A stretch of DNA of 64,000 bases from Cryptomeria japonica (lineage: Eukaryota; Streptophyta; Pinopsida; Cupressales; Cupressaceae). The stretch spans positions 814,472,569 to 814,536,568 of the forward strand of contig NC_081414.1 in the NCBI RefSeq assembly GCF_030272615.1. The letters run 5' to 3'. Under the pieces are notes generated by a model that saw nothing but the letters and a program-made list of their open reading frames with translations, did no database searches and was not told where the DNA came from. The first letter of the stretch is position 1. Every line of letters starts with the position of its first letter. The position numbers and the translations under genes are program-made. Positions 10,553 through 22,700 of the stretch are shown piece after piece.

Positions 10553-12825
10553 GTGTTTGTCCAAAACCTCTAATTAAGGTGTAGATTAAAGGAGAAATGT
10601 GGCTGTTATTCATTTCAGGAACAGGGTATGTTTGGGAATGCATATTCAAGTTAAAATAGAGGTCCTGAAGTGAAAACACGAGGAAAATGTGGGAAGGAAG
10701 ATTGTAAGGGAGAAGTTAAAAGAGGATAACTGGTGACATAAGGTTCAAGTGGAGTTGGGAGTTGAAGGCTAGTGTGATTGGGAATGAATATAGGATGATA
10801 AACCCAATATGAGAGGAGTGAGGAGTTGAGAAAGGGTAATGGGGAGGTAAAAATTATGAAGTAGGAGTAAGGAGAGTAGGGATGATGGAGGGATGACAGG
10901 GAGAAATTTGATGAAGATGGTGTTTGGATTTCAAGAGTTATGGATTCATTCATTATTTGATTAGTTTTCTTAAGGATATTCAGGATATTCATAATGTAGG
11001 ACGCATTCAATTGGAAGACATGGAGAGAATTTATAAGTGAGAAGGGCTTAATAGTTTCATCACTCGGTTTACCTAGACCATCAACAAGAAGTTGGAGCTC
11101 ATTGGTGATGTTTTTGTATTTTTGTTGTCCAATTTTTTGGAAGTGGTTATTGTTATCTAAATTATTTTTCCTATTGAGATAGTGATATTGGCTTATGTCT
11201 TCAACTTAGGGATTTCATCATTGACTATTAGGATGAATTGAAATGAGGATTACATTGAGAGGAAAGGTAGAACTTGAAATACGTTTTGGGATACAACTAT
11301 AAAGAAAATATTTGTCAATTTTTTGATAAGTTAGTGTTATGTACACCACTTCATATAAAGCTTTCTTTTATACCATATCCACAAAAAAAGGGGGTGGAAA
11401 AAGGAACCCCAAAGTCTATGAAAAAAAAAAACACTTTTAAAAACCATAAGTTGCTAAGTAGCAAGAGCTATGGATCTAGTATGAGGAGGCAAATGGTGGT
11501 CATTAAGCTTGCCGCAACCATTATGAAGGTCTTGACTATCTAGAAATAACTCCCAACTTGTAAAAGCACCTTCTTTATTAGCTTGCTCATTGTCTAAAGG
11601 TAAAGAGTATTATTCCTTGTAGGAGAAATAACTAGAGCAAGGTGAGAAAACTTGTGAAGAAGAAATTGAAGGTGAATGAGAATCTTAGGACCAACACGAG
11701 CACTACAACCATGGGTTCTATGTTTAAGAGTTTAAGAACCATATAATCATGAAAATCATGCTCATATGCATTATGACTATGTCTACAATACCACCCCCAA
11801 GGAGAGGATGACCTCTATTGGAAGGAGAGATTAGTGAAACTCAACAAAGAATGTGTAAAAAGTGCATTACTCCAATAATCAAGAAGCACTTATAGATGAG
11901 CTACTTCAAGTACAATTCTATGAGCTTGCACTTGTAATATGTATGCATAAGAACATTAAAGAAAATAGTGGACTTAGGAGACAGAGAGAAATAGATATCA
12001 TAATAACACTCTAAAAGAGAGAAGCTTTTTTTTTTTTTTGCATTTCAATTTAATGTTACGTGTATTATCAAATTTGAAATTAAACTATCATATTAGTGTA
12101 AACTTTGCACAAAATTTGGGCCAAATGATTAATATGGAAAAGGATTAGGTCTAAAAGGGTTGAATATATCATAGATCTAATTCCAGGCAACTAGAGATTT
12201 AGGAAAAAACCAAAAAAGATAAAGGGTTGAATATATCATAGATCTAATTCTAGGCAACTAGAGATTTAGAAAAAAACCAAAAAAGATGCTAGAGACTCTC
12301 TTGGTGTCTAAAAAAAGGAGAACAAGATTGACAACTCCCAAATGAATCAATCTAAGACCGGTAAGTAAACCTTGGTAGAAAATACAATAAAGAAAGTGAG
12401 CAAGCTTCAACTCAAGAATAGTTGGCCAAATCTATTTTGTTAAGATACAAATAAAGACTAAACTGAAAATGCTAAGAGATCTTAGTATATCTTTTGAATC
12501 CGATTTCATAATTACAAAATAGTATATCTTGAAACCATTTCTAATCTTTCTATCAAAGGCACCATTTGACATATTTTGAAAAGAAATAAAAATAAATAAT
12601 TTACAATGTATGGAAGTGTTTGACTCAATAAAATTAAATCTAAAAGCAAACAAGTTAGATTATGATTCTTTTCAATTTCCTTTTTACCTTTAGTGCACTC
12701 TTTAATTTCTAGAATCTAAACTACAACATAATGAAATGTTAACTGCAATTTAAATTTCAAAAATAAAAAATTAGAAAAGGTTTCTTATAAAAAATAAAGG
12801 GATGAGAGGTAAGGAATAATGTGTT
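10553..12825 (+). repeat. Family B repeat, copy 2
   Basis: Begins at the 'ccaaaacctctaattaaggtg' junction shared with 12829 and, slightly changed, with 14126. Collinear with copies 1 and 4 over ~2.3 kb. Open frames inside it (119 and 89 codons) have no motif and are not conserved in the other copies, so I treat them as chance. Confidence 0.72.
12157..12290. repeat. Two-unit tandem repeat, period 67 bp
   Basis: The 67-bp unit beginning gggttgaatatatcatagat is repeated once with about two changes. It lies inside family B copy 2 and is absent from the other copies, so it is a recent slippage or duplication event. Confidence 0.85.
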
Positions 12826-12828
12826 GTC

Positions 12829-13150
12829 CAAAACCTCTAATTAAGGTGTAGAATGAAGGAAAAATGTGGCTATTGTTACACATTTTAGGAACATGATATG
12901 TTTTGGAATACATATCCAAGTTAAACTATAGGTCATATTACGAGAATATGAGGGAAAATAGGAGGAAGATTGTAAGGAAAGAGTTGAGAGGAGTATTCAA
13001 AGGATAATTGGTGATGCAAGGGTTTGAGTTGAGTTGGAAGATAAAGGAATGTGAAAGGTTAATTTGATTAGAGATGAGTATATGTTGATCAAACTACAAT
13101 ATGAGAAGAGTGGGGAGTTGAGAAAGGCGAATAGGGAAGGTAAAAAATAT
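12829..13150 (+). repeat. Family B repeat, copy 3 (5' fragment)
   Basis: Restarts at 'gtccaaaacctctaattaagg' directly after copy 2 and follows its first ~320 bp ('aagattgtaaggaaagagttgagaggag', then 'gaagagtggggagttgagaaagg' near 13100). It breaks off where copia-type internal/LTR sequence begins. Confidence 0.72.
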
Positions 13151-13257
13151 AAAGTAGCTTCATCTTTGTATCAAAATTTCTTAGATAAGGGTTATAACAA
13201 AATAAGGATCTCCCACAACCAACAGCCAACAACCACGACCATGACTTTGATATCACT
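13151..13257 (-). mobile_element. Remnant of copia internal region with primer-binding site
   Basis: The end next to the LTR reads, on the minus strand, tgatatcaaagtc (13243-13255). This resembles the initiator-Met tRNA primer-binding word TGGTATCAGAGC/C of Ty1/copia elements. Only about 100 bp of internal sequence remains. Confidence 0.5.
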
Positions 13258-13779
13258 TGTTCAGAAAATCATTAAAGTTGATCAAACAATTTCCTACACA
13301 ACCACATGAGAGAAAATAATGTGTACAAGCTTATAACACTCCACACAAGGGTTCATCACAATAATCTCCATGACAATACCTTCAAATCCTAAAGTGTAAT
13401 ATTGCCCACACACTAATAAAACATAAGTCCATATGAAAAGATCAAAGACATATCACAAGATAACATGAGTACCATGGGAAAACTCTTAAGAGAGAAAAAC
13501 CTAGGCTTCAAAAGAATTCAGTCTCATTAGATTATTCAATAATAAATATATTGTACTACACTAATATAGTCTCCATGAATACTTCTTAAACATCAAGCTC
13601 CTCAAATGCATCCTCCATTTGTCCAAATATGTATCCTTAAATCCCAATGTCATGCTTCATATATGTTCTCCTTCAGAGAAGACTCGATTAATGACAACTA
13701 AGCCAAAACACCAAATAGCAAACCTCAACCACTAAACATGTGTTTTATTTTATAGAATCAAGCTCACGCAAATACAACA
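13258..13779 (-). mobile_element. Ty1/copia-type LTR, 522 bp
   Basis: Bounded by tgttcag at 13258 and ..tacaaca at 13779, so it has TG/CA ends. A PBS-like word lies just outside the left end, making this a 5' LTR on the minus strand. On that strand it contains a 'tttttctctcttaagagttttccca' segment (near 13470-13500), a common style of copia LTR sequence. The partner LTR and coding region are missing. Family B copy 3 abuts the internal remnant and segment A copy 2 abuts the LTR. Confidence 0.6.
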
Positions 13780-13782
13780 AAG

Positions 13783-14125
13783 TGTTTTTTAGCATTGAAT
13801 TAGGCTTGCTTTGTCTATTACTTTAGGGGTTTGATTTTATCTATTTGTGAGGTTGATTTCATGTGGAGGGAATTTACTTTAAAATTTGTAAATTCAAATT
13901 TAGAAATGGGTCTAATTTACCTTCTTTCAATTAGCTAAGCTATTACTGTTATTTTTACTTAGTTAAGCTCTTATGCATATCACTACTAATGATGGCAAGC
14001 ATACAACATTTTATTTTGCCTAGATTTAAACGAGGTAATTGACTCTGGGTTTTACAGAGGTCAAGTATCGTTTGGATTTCCTGGGGGAGCCAAAGTGATT
14101 CAGAATAGCCTTGTTGTTTTTGTGT
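13783..14125 (+). repeat. Segment A, copy 2
   Basis: Matches 10205-10552 in sequence and order and leads into family B copy 4. Small indels distinguish it (for example 'taccttctttc' for 'tttctttc'). Confidence 0.8.
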
Positions 14126-14428
14126 TGTCTGAAACGTCTAATTAAGGTGTAGATTAAAGGAAAATGTGGTTATTATACATTTCAGGAACATGGTATGTTT
14201 GGGAATGCATATTCAAGTTAAAATATAGGAAATGTAGTGAAAATATGAGGAAAATGTGGGAGGAAGACTGTATGGAAGAAGTTAAAAGAGGATAATTGGT
14301 GACGTAAAGGGTTCAAGTGGAGTTAGGAGTTAAAAGGGATGGGAAAGGTTAGTGTGATTGGGCATGAATGTGCGATGAGAAGAATGAGGAGTTGAGAAAA
14401 GGGTAAAAGGGGGATAAAATTATAAGTA

Positions 14429-14890
14429 GGGGAAGAACACCAATAGCCGTCATAGCTAACTTCATGCACCCATAGATCCTAAACGGTACATCGGATTTTG
14501 ATTTTTTTTTAGTTGTCTTCGTATGCGACTTAACTACTTATAGCTATTGATTTGGCTTCTGGGTAGTAACGATGCATGCTGTGGAATCAGTTATGCACAC
14601 AAAAGTGAAAATGTACACATTTCAAAGTGTCGCCTGATGCCTAACTAAAGATGTTCCAATAATCGTCAACTCAAAATCGCTAGTACTTGTTGACAAATGT
14701 CCCAATAGTGGTGCACAAATGTTCCAATAGTGGTGCACAAATGGGCCAATTATGAACAAAAAATTATAAATCGGCTATTGGTACAAAACAAATTTATTAA
14801 TGGTGTTTTCACTATGCCAGCTATTGGGGGGTCAACATGACAATAAAGTGACAGCTATTGGAACTATGTTATCTATTGGTGCTCTTCCCC
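14429..14890. mobile_element. MITE, 462 bp, with 18-bp TIRs and TA target duplication
   Basis: Left end ggggaagaacaccaatag (14429-14446) is the inverted complement of ctattggtgctcttcccc (14873-14890) with one mismatch. TA occurs on both sides (14427-14428 and 14891-14892). Family B copy 2 near 10850 supplies the empty site ('gaagtaggagtaagg'), where the flanks join across a single TA. A TA target suggests mobilisation by a Tc1/mariner-type transposase. There is no coding capacity. Internal subrepeats of a 'tgcacaaatgttccaatagtgg' type lie at about 14700-14745. Confidence 0.9.
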
Positions 14891-15119
14891 TAGGAGTAAT
14901 GAGAGTAGGAATGGAGGAGGGATTAGAAGGACAAATTTGATGAAGACAATATTTGGATTTGATTAATGGATTTGATTATTTTGTTAATTTCTTTAAGGAT
15001 ATTCATATTGTAGTATGAATTCAATAACAAGATATGAAGAGCATTGACAAATGAGGAGTTAATAGTTTCATCATTGAGTTTATCCACATCATCCATAGGA
15101 AGTTGGAGCTTTTCGGCAA

Positions 15120-15247
15120 TGTTCTTGTATTTTTGTTGTTCATTTTTTTATAATCTCATTGTTGTAAATGTTCTTGTACTTTTGTTTTTCATTTTTCTAT
15201 AATCCCATTGTTGTAAATGTTCTTGTATTTTCATTGTTCAGTTTTTA
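15120..15247. repeat. Tandem repeat, period 49 bp, ~2.6 units
   Basis: Units start tgttcttgtaYttttgttgt at 15120, 15169 and 15218. It lies within family B copy 4, and other copies have a single unit. Confidence 0.85.
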
Positions 15248-17050
15248 ATGATGTTGTTGTTGTATAATTTTTTTTTACTATTTAGATGGTGGTATTGGCT
15301 TATGTCTTCAATATACGGCTTTCATTATTGACAATTCTTGATGATGAGTTAAAATGAGGATTGCATCTAAGAGAGAAAGTAGAAATTGACATATGTTTTG
15401 GGGTACAACACTAGAACAAATATTTGTCATTTCTTTTGATAAATTAATGTTTTATATACTACATATAAAGCTTTGTTTTATACTATACCCACAAAAGAGG
15501 GTGGAAAATTAAAACCCCAAATTTATGTAAGACAATGCCTTAAAAAAACATAAGTTGCTAAATAGCAAAGGCTATGGATCTAGTATGAGGAGGACAAAAA
15601 TGATGGTCATCAATCTTTTCCCATCCATTATGGAGCTCTTGGATATCTATAAAAGGTTTTCAACTTGTAAGAGCATCTTTCTTATTAGTGTGCTCACTAT
15701 CTAAATGTAAATTACTATTCCTTGTAGGAGAAATAACAAGAGTAAGGTGAGGAGACTTGTGAAGAATAAATTGAAGGTGAATGGGAATGTTATGACTAAC
15801 CATGGGCACTATGACCTTGTTCTCTATGTTGAGGAGGCTAAGAAGCATGCTCATATGTGTTTTGACTATGTCCACAGGTACACCAGTAAGGAGATGATGC
15901 CCTTTATTAGTAGAGGTTAGTGAGACTCTACCAACTATGTAAATGGTGTATTACACCAACAATCAAGAAGCATTTATAGGTGAGAAAATTCATGTGCAAC
16001 TCTATGAACTTGCACTCGTGTTTAAATAAGAAAATTAGATATAAAGTCATGGACTAAGGAGACAAAGAGAAATGGATATCATTATAACATTATAAAGGAT
16101 ATAAGAATTGATATCTTTCAATTTTATGTTACATTTGTTTTTCACCCTAAAAGAATGCCATAGGAGGGTAAAATTTGTAGGAATTTTGGTCCACTCCCAT
16201 AAAAAAATCATATGCTAAAAAATAGCTTAGGCCTAAGAAGATTGAAAAGATCATGGGTCTAATTCCTGAAGCAATTTGGGATTTAGAATAGAAATATAGA
16301 AAGGAGGGTTGAAATTTTTTTGGTGTCTACAAAAAAGGAAAAGGAATGGGAAACTCCCAAATGAATCAATCTAAGGCTAATAAGTAAATATTGATAGAAA
16401 TTGCAACAAACAAAGCGAGAAAGCTTCAATAGAACAATGGTTGACAAAATAATCTAAAATCTATACATTATGATTCAACTAAACATTGAGCTTTTGCATC
16501 ATATGCAAATATAGAGAGACCTTAGTGTATCTTTTGTTAGGGTCATAATTACAAAATGGGTTATCATGATACCATTTATAGTCTTTCTACCAAGGATACC
16601 ATTTGACATATTTTGAAAAATTAAGAAATAAAAATTTATAATATGTGAAAGTTTCAAGTTAAGCAAAATGTAAACAATAAATAAATTAGATGGATTGTTA
16701 TTATTTACACTTTCCTTTTTAATCTTTAGCATACTCTTGAAATCTACAATCTAAGCTACAATATAATGAAATATTAAATATATTTTAAAATATAAGATAA
16801 GGTTTCTCATTGAAAAGGGAGAGATGAGCAATAGGGAATAGAATGATAGTTTTTTTAGCCATTAGTGAAAAAAAATTATTCTTATTCTACTATGCTAGTT
16901 TAAGAGTATGGATTCTAAACCTCACATTTATCACCTATTTCACCCTATGTCAAGAGGATGGATTTGCACATAATTCTATATGACTTTATATGGTACCATC
17001 CCTATTAATACATGATCATGTCTTTCTATTAAATTGGTCTATCTTTTATG

Positions 17051-19290
17051 ATTGCAACAACATCCTCTATGACTCTACCTACACATCCAATACAAATTGA
17101 TAATAGATAATGTGTTGTCATAAACAACTTTGGGGGGTTTTCCTAGAGGAGGTTGAAAGGTAAAAATTCTATGATGATGATCAATCATTACAAACATTTG
17201 ACAAGATTACAAAAGGAATGCCTTAGGAAATGTACGTGTGTAAATTATAGCATAAGATTGCTTGTTACAATTATAGCTCCTATTGTGCTTCTTAATAACT
17301 ACTAATTTACATTGATTGTGCATTGCTATGTGTTGTTTTATATGCAAGTGTGTATACATGATTTAATTATTACTTATTTTAATAAGAAAATTTATGACTA
17401 TTTGTGATTGTTTGGATGTGAGAGAGGATACACATGCAAAGTAAAGTTAAAAAGATAAGTATTCTAAAGTAAGAAAAATAAACATTTGAACATTGCATTT
17501 ATGACTATGTAGGGGCACAACAAGGGTAGTGGAATGAGGGGGAGTAAAATAAAATTATATGTTTGGGTCTAAAAAGGGTGAAGGGTGGCATGAGATATGA
17601 GTATACGACTTGTTGGTGAATTGAAAAAAAATTAAATGTTCATTATCATGGTTATTAAATAAAAGTTATATAAGTGAATGTAGTGCCAGTTGTCTTTATA
17701 TTACATATACACTTATCATTATCATGAGGATGATCCTATTGTGAAAACATGATCATTATCATCATTGTATGGTAGAAAAATGTTGTTTTAATAAAATACA
17801 TAGTGTTTAGTTGATCACAAGGGAATAAATCTTGGAAGCTCATTCTTGGATGAACGTAATGCCTAGCCGAGGGAAAGAAAACACTTCATTCAATATCCAT
17901 GGGATTAGATTGTAGGCATGTTTCTTTATCAATCAATTATACTCTATTGAGTTTTAAATGTAATTTATCAATAGCTTTGTATCAATTTGTATCTACAATA
18001 CATCTTGCATATTGAGTAAAATAAGTTAATCTTTTGAAGCCATTCATATGGACGACTTATCTCTAGAAGAGATGCATATCATTTGTATACGTATTAGAAT
18101 TTTAAGGATACAAAAGAAAATTTAATCTTTCATGAAATCAATCTGATTCAATAACTTCGAGCGCCTGGGTGAACCCACAATAGTGAGTTACACTTTGTTG
18201 GATGAAGAAATTGCACTTGTTTGTCCAAAACATAATTTTTACCATTTTCGATCGAATGCCATGTTTGATGACCAAAAAAATAATTCGATCGAATGTATTA
18301 TTTTAAATACATTCGATCAAATAAAAATTATTAAAAAAAGGGGTTCGATTTTTTAATGGTTTTTTTAAAAGAACATAGTCATTAAAAAAATTATGTTGAC
18401 CATGTTCGGTAGAACATGGGTTCAATCGAACAATATGAGGTTCTATTGAACCCGCCTACTAGAGATCTCCCCCCCCCCCCAAACTCTCCTGGTTTCTATA
18501 AATTTTTGGCCTTTAAAGCTCAAATTGGGGGCTCAAATGGAAGAATCTTGACAAACCCAAACCCATGATAGCAATACTTGAAAAAGATTTCCATTGATTA
18601 TTATTTTAATATACATTAAATTTATTATGATTTTTTTCTAGATTGACTAAACATAGGTTTCTCACCAAACATCAACTCTTGTGTTCAACGCTTATGGAAA
18701 AATAGTAAACAAGTGTAAAAAATTATGAAAAATATCTACGCAATAAGTATTGAAGTCCTCTTTCCAGCAAAGATAAAAAATAAAATAAAAATCGATGTAC
18801 ATACACAACAAGTTACAAGCTACCAAATGAACATATGTCAAAATTACAGTTAACTTGACTTCAAAACTTAATAAAATATGAAATATTGTAGAGAATGTTA
18901 TGAAACCAATTGCAAACATTAGCTATGGATATTAAAAAATTAAATTCAAAATAATCACATTCATATCTATTTTAGGAAAAAATTTATGCCATACCAAATG
19001 AGTATCACTCTTTAAAAAGATTATTTTTTGTAAAAAAACTAGTTTTTGTGGGAGATAGAAAAATGAAAACAAATTGATTTTAAGTTTTTTTAAAATATAT
19101 ATATTTAGAATCTACACACAAAATTTCACAAATCAATATTTCACATCATCTACAAATTCCTTACGGTTTAGCAATAATAGATGTCTGAATGTGAAGTTTT
19201 TCTTCAAAATAAATATTGCAGTATCAAAGTTGGCTAAAAAGTGTAACCCACTATTGTGGTTTCATTTGCGGCCAAATAACCAACACTAAA
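17051..19290. other. AT-rich sequence without recognisable genes
   Basis: No coding region found. Notable contents are a cluster of TTCGATCGAA-type palindromes (18240-18465), an 11-bp C run at about 18471-18481 and a TATA-like 'tataaattttt' near 18498. It may include part of an unrecognised LTR, but I could not find ends. Confidence 0.5.
18240..18465. repeat. Cluster of TTCGATCGAAT-type inverted repeats
   Basis: ttcgatcgaat occurs at about 18249 and 18282. The second forms a longer hairpin, ttcgatcgaatgtat ... atacattcgatcaaa (about 18282-18321). Related half-sites follow (ggttcgat, gttcggtagaac, gttcaatcgaac, gttctattgaac). The last four keep a GTTC...GAAC pairing with different middles. 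Confidence 0.65.
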
Positions 19291-19374
19291 ACTATAGAAA
19301 ATGAAGTTGGATGTCTCGAGTCCACCTCTCACAATCTTTGAAGGGACGCCAAGTAAAATCCATCATCTCATCAA

Positions 19375-19786
19375 TTAGTTGTCGCTAGAACCATAGTCTC
19401 CAACACTAGTATAGTGGAGGAGGCCTTTGTACCTATCAATATAGGGATGTTTCCACCTCAGCGATTGTACCCTAAGTGTCCAACACATGATGATGTGCTC
19501 CCATGCCCAAATGTGTAGTAGTGTCATGCCTATGTCCAAGTTCTTGTACCTACGATACACACACATGCATATCGTGGTACAAATACCCAAGTACAACTTC
19601 TACCTAGGCATAGAGGGTCTTGTCCTCCATCATATAGTATAAATATCCTGACCAACCAATAAAAAAACCATTCCCACAAAGGCCAGGCATCATCTAACCA
19701 TTGATCAAACCATAGATATACAATACAAGTTGCAAAATGTGTCAGTGCAGCTCCATTGCTCACTCTAGGGACATCTATGTCCTATC
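19375..19786 (-). pseudogene. Plant mobile domain (PMD) pseudogene, C-terminal part
   Basis: The minus strand reads TLLHIWAWEHIIMCWTLRVQ followed by RWKHPYIDRY and YTSVGDYGSS. These resemble the 'LLQ-W-x-(Y/W)-E' helix and the following R-W block of aminotransferase-like plant mobile domains, a family shared by MAIN-like nuclear proteins and transposons. At least two frames and several stops are involved, so it is decayed. The N-terminal half lies at 23926-24200, beyond a 4.13 kb insertion. Assignment of this half depends mainly on the stronger N-terminal match and the shared orientation. Confidence 0.6.
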
Positions 19787-19791
19787 CATAG

Positions 19792-22700
19792 TGTAGTACC
19801 CCTACCGTAATTGATCTCTAACCTTGGTTTAATCTTGATTAGTTTATCGTGATATTATGATTATAATCAGATGTTTGATTTCACGCATAGCTATTGATGT
19901 GGTTTTCTCACTAGTTGTATGCAGGTTATTCAGTGTACCTATTTCGTGATTTTAGTATCGGACTAACGCTTTCATTAGATTTTATAAATGTATGCATGTA
20001 TGATCTTTTGTTGCAGGAGATTTCAGGTGCGAAGTCGCATGAGTGCGAGGTTCGTCGTCACCTGGTTTTGCAGGTTTGAGCATACCTTTTAATCCTTAGA
20101 GTTGGATTAGGTGGTCGTAAGACCTTAGTCGACCTTAGTCGTGCTCTAGTGAGCATCGCCAGTCGTCGTCGGTAATCCCTTCTTGTTTGGGTTTGCGAGT
20201 CGTCTGTTTGGTTGACCTTCTCGGTTTGCGTGCCTGGTGTGTTTGGTTAATTGATGAATTAGTCCTTAGCATTATTTTGAGTATTTATGCGTTTGTGCAG
20301 TGAAGATTAATGGATTAAATTGATTGAGAATTCGTTATGCGTTTTTCGTTGTTAATGAATTGCTCATTTTAAATTGGAAGTAAATTTGAATTAAATGACT
20401 GATTTCGATTATTAAATGCATTTTATTTATGCTGTTGAAAAAGAAAGTTTTGTATGTTATCCCAATAGAATTTAATTGAAAACTGTTGGATTATTATATT
20501 AGAAAGGTTAAATTTGTTTAAATGAGGAAATCGAATTTTTAATTGAAATAGCAAGTTATTTTGTTGTTGTATTTAGAAAAGAATTAATTTTGAGTATTAT
20601 TTTTAAATAAAAGTTTTTATTCCAAAAATGGAATTTTTGGGTCAACTCTTCCATATAACCCAATTTGGGAGAAATTGGAAGGATGGACAATTTTGGAGAA
20701 GATTTTGGGGAATCTGACAGGTGGACTCTCCCTCAGCCATACCAGGATTGCGAATTGAGGTAGGATTCTGAACTGGTTATTGGAAATCAATATGATTGTT
20801 CATATGAATTTGGCTGGAAATTTTAATGGAGATGTGTATTTTTCCCCCTTGTTGTTGAGTGTTTGAAACCCCATTGTGTTTGGGAAGTTGGAATTTTTAT
20901 CAAACCCCTCTGCTGGGCGTTTATGGTAATTTTCGGACTGTGTATTTGTGTTTAAAATTTAATTGTTTTACCCCCCCCGTGCATTTTTATCTTTTAGCCG
21001 GACTGTGTGTCCGAATTAAGTGTCAAAACGTATTTTTTTCTTTGTGTTTGAACTAGGCGTATTTATTTGTTGTTTCGGGGTGTGCGTTTGTATATTGTTT
21101 TAGCGGACTATGTTTGGGGTTTGGAGGCGGGGAGCGGAGCTCCGGCCGCCCCCTCCCTTCTCCCCCGCGCGTTCCGCCCCTTCTCCTCTCCTCGTCCCGT
21201 GCTCCTCCCTCGCCTTGGTTAGGCCGCGGCTCACGGCGGTGGCCGCAGGGGCCGCGGTGGCCGCAGGGCGCCGCGGCACCTGCGGGCACCACCGTGGGCG
21301 CCGCCTGTGAGCACCGCCGCGTGCCCTAGCCGCGTTTTCAAACGCGTGGCTTTCGTTTAAAGCCTAGTTTATTTAAATGCATTTTTTTTTTAAGAAAAAC
21401 CTAGTTTATTTAAATGCATTTCTTTGTAAGAAAGAACATAGCTTATTTTAAATGCGTTGTTTTGTTGTTTTAACGTGGTTAAAAAAAAAAGGAGGGGAGG
21501 TTGTGTTAATGTATTTTGTTGGCATTTGAAAAAAAAAAATACATATGATTTCTATATCATTTTAGAGATAGTTGTGTTTAATGTTTAGTTTAATTAGATG
21601 CTTAATTATGATGGGAGGGCATATCACGATAAATGATAACTTGATTTTGATGGAGCATATAATGGAATTTATAGGTGAATTAGTCATTCAAGTTTATTTC
21701 ATGATTTGTGTACCTCGTCTAATTGAGTCCAAATATTGATAATTTCATCATCAAATGTTATTTGGCTATGCTTGGGTCCAATCTTAGATTAATAAGTTTA
21801 TATCATGTGCGTTGGAAATGAGTATCTACAACTGAATTTCTTTTATCTTTATTTCCGTAATCCGTATTACGTAACTGGAATTGAAATTATGAATCTGTAG
21901 AGACTGATTTTAGACCAGTATGTAATGACGTTTTGATTGGGAGATTAAATATCTTATTTTAATTGTTTAATGGCTGTCTGAATTTGATTAATATGAATTG
22001 GTTAAAACTCCTCCTGGCTTAATTTGCCTGTTCGATGCTTGAACCTTAGGAGTTAGAAAACCAAGAACAAATTATCCCTTGATGAGGTAGATAACTGTAA
22101 GTTGTTTTAGATCTGGTAGAAAACTTGATCGCCTTGTAATGTTTAAATCAATTTGAGAAATATTGTCCTTTCTGATTATTGCTTTGCGAGTTTAATTTCT
22201 GTATTCGCCTTTAATTATGAAACGACATGTTTTGCTTTGTTTAAATAGGACCCTGTCGTATGAATTGACTTGGTGTACCTGTTTCAGTCCTCGAATGTTG
22301 AGTTGACTATGTTATTGTGATGTTGTCTTAGTTGGTTATATCCTCTTGTGTGAGTCGAATGATGATTCGTGGTTAACCTTAGTTGTCAGGACTCTAGTTA
22401 GAGTACCGTCAGTAAGTGATTACCCTTGAGGCGTGTTTGACCAGATGATTGTTCTCTCTTCTTGAACTCCGTTCGTCTTACCATGTGTATTCCTTGGTTT
22501 GAGTTCATCTGAGTTAATCTAGTGTCGTATGGGAAAGTGGCTTTCGATTGGGGGCCGCGCCCAAAGTGGCTGCTGGGTAACCCGTCGAAAGTGAGTCTAA
22601 TAAGTGATAACCTAAATAGATTAGAATGTAATTTATAAATAAGATAATGTGCCTCACACATGGGACGAATGCTATCATAGATTCGACATGCTGTGAAAAG

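Larger units (their letters stand above)
14126..17050 (+). repeat. Family B repeat, copy 4, interrupted by a MITE
   Basis: Follows copies 1 and 2 through most of its length and extends to the 'catgatcatgtctttctatta' block near 17010-17040, which matches copy 1 near 3690-3742. A 462-bp MITE splits it at 14429-14890. A local 49-bp tandem expansion lies at 15120-15247. Confidence 0.75.

Noticed and set aside
10651-11010. 119-codon minus-strand frame
   Set aside because: Lies in family B copy 2 and is not open in copies 1 or 4; the translation is serine/proline-rich and unspecific.
21053-21329. Open frames of 66-79 codons on both strands in the GC-rich block
   Set aside because: They overlap on both strands, consist of P/R/G/A-rich low-complexity residues and follow from base composition.
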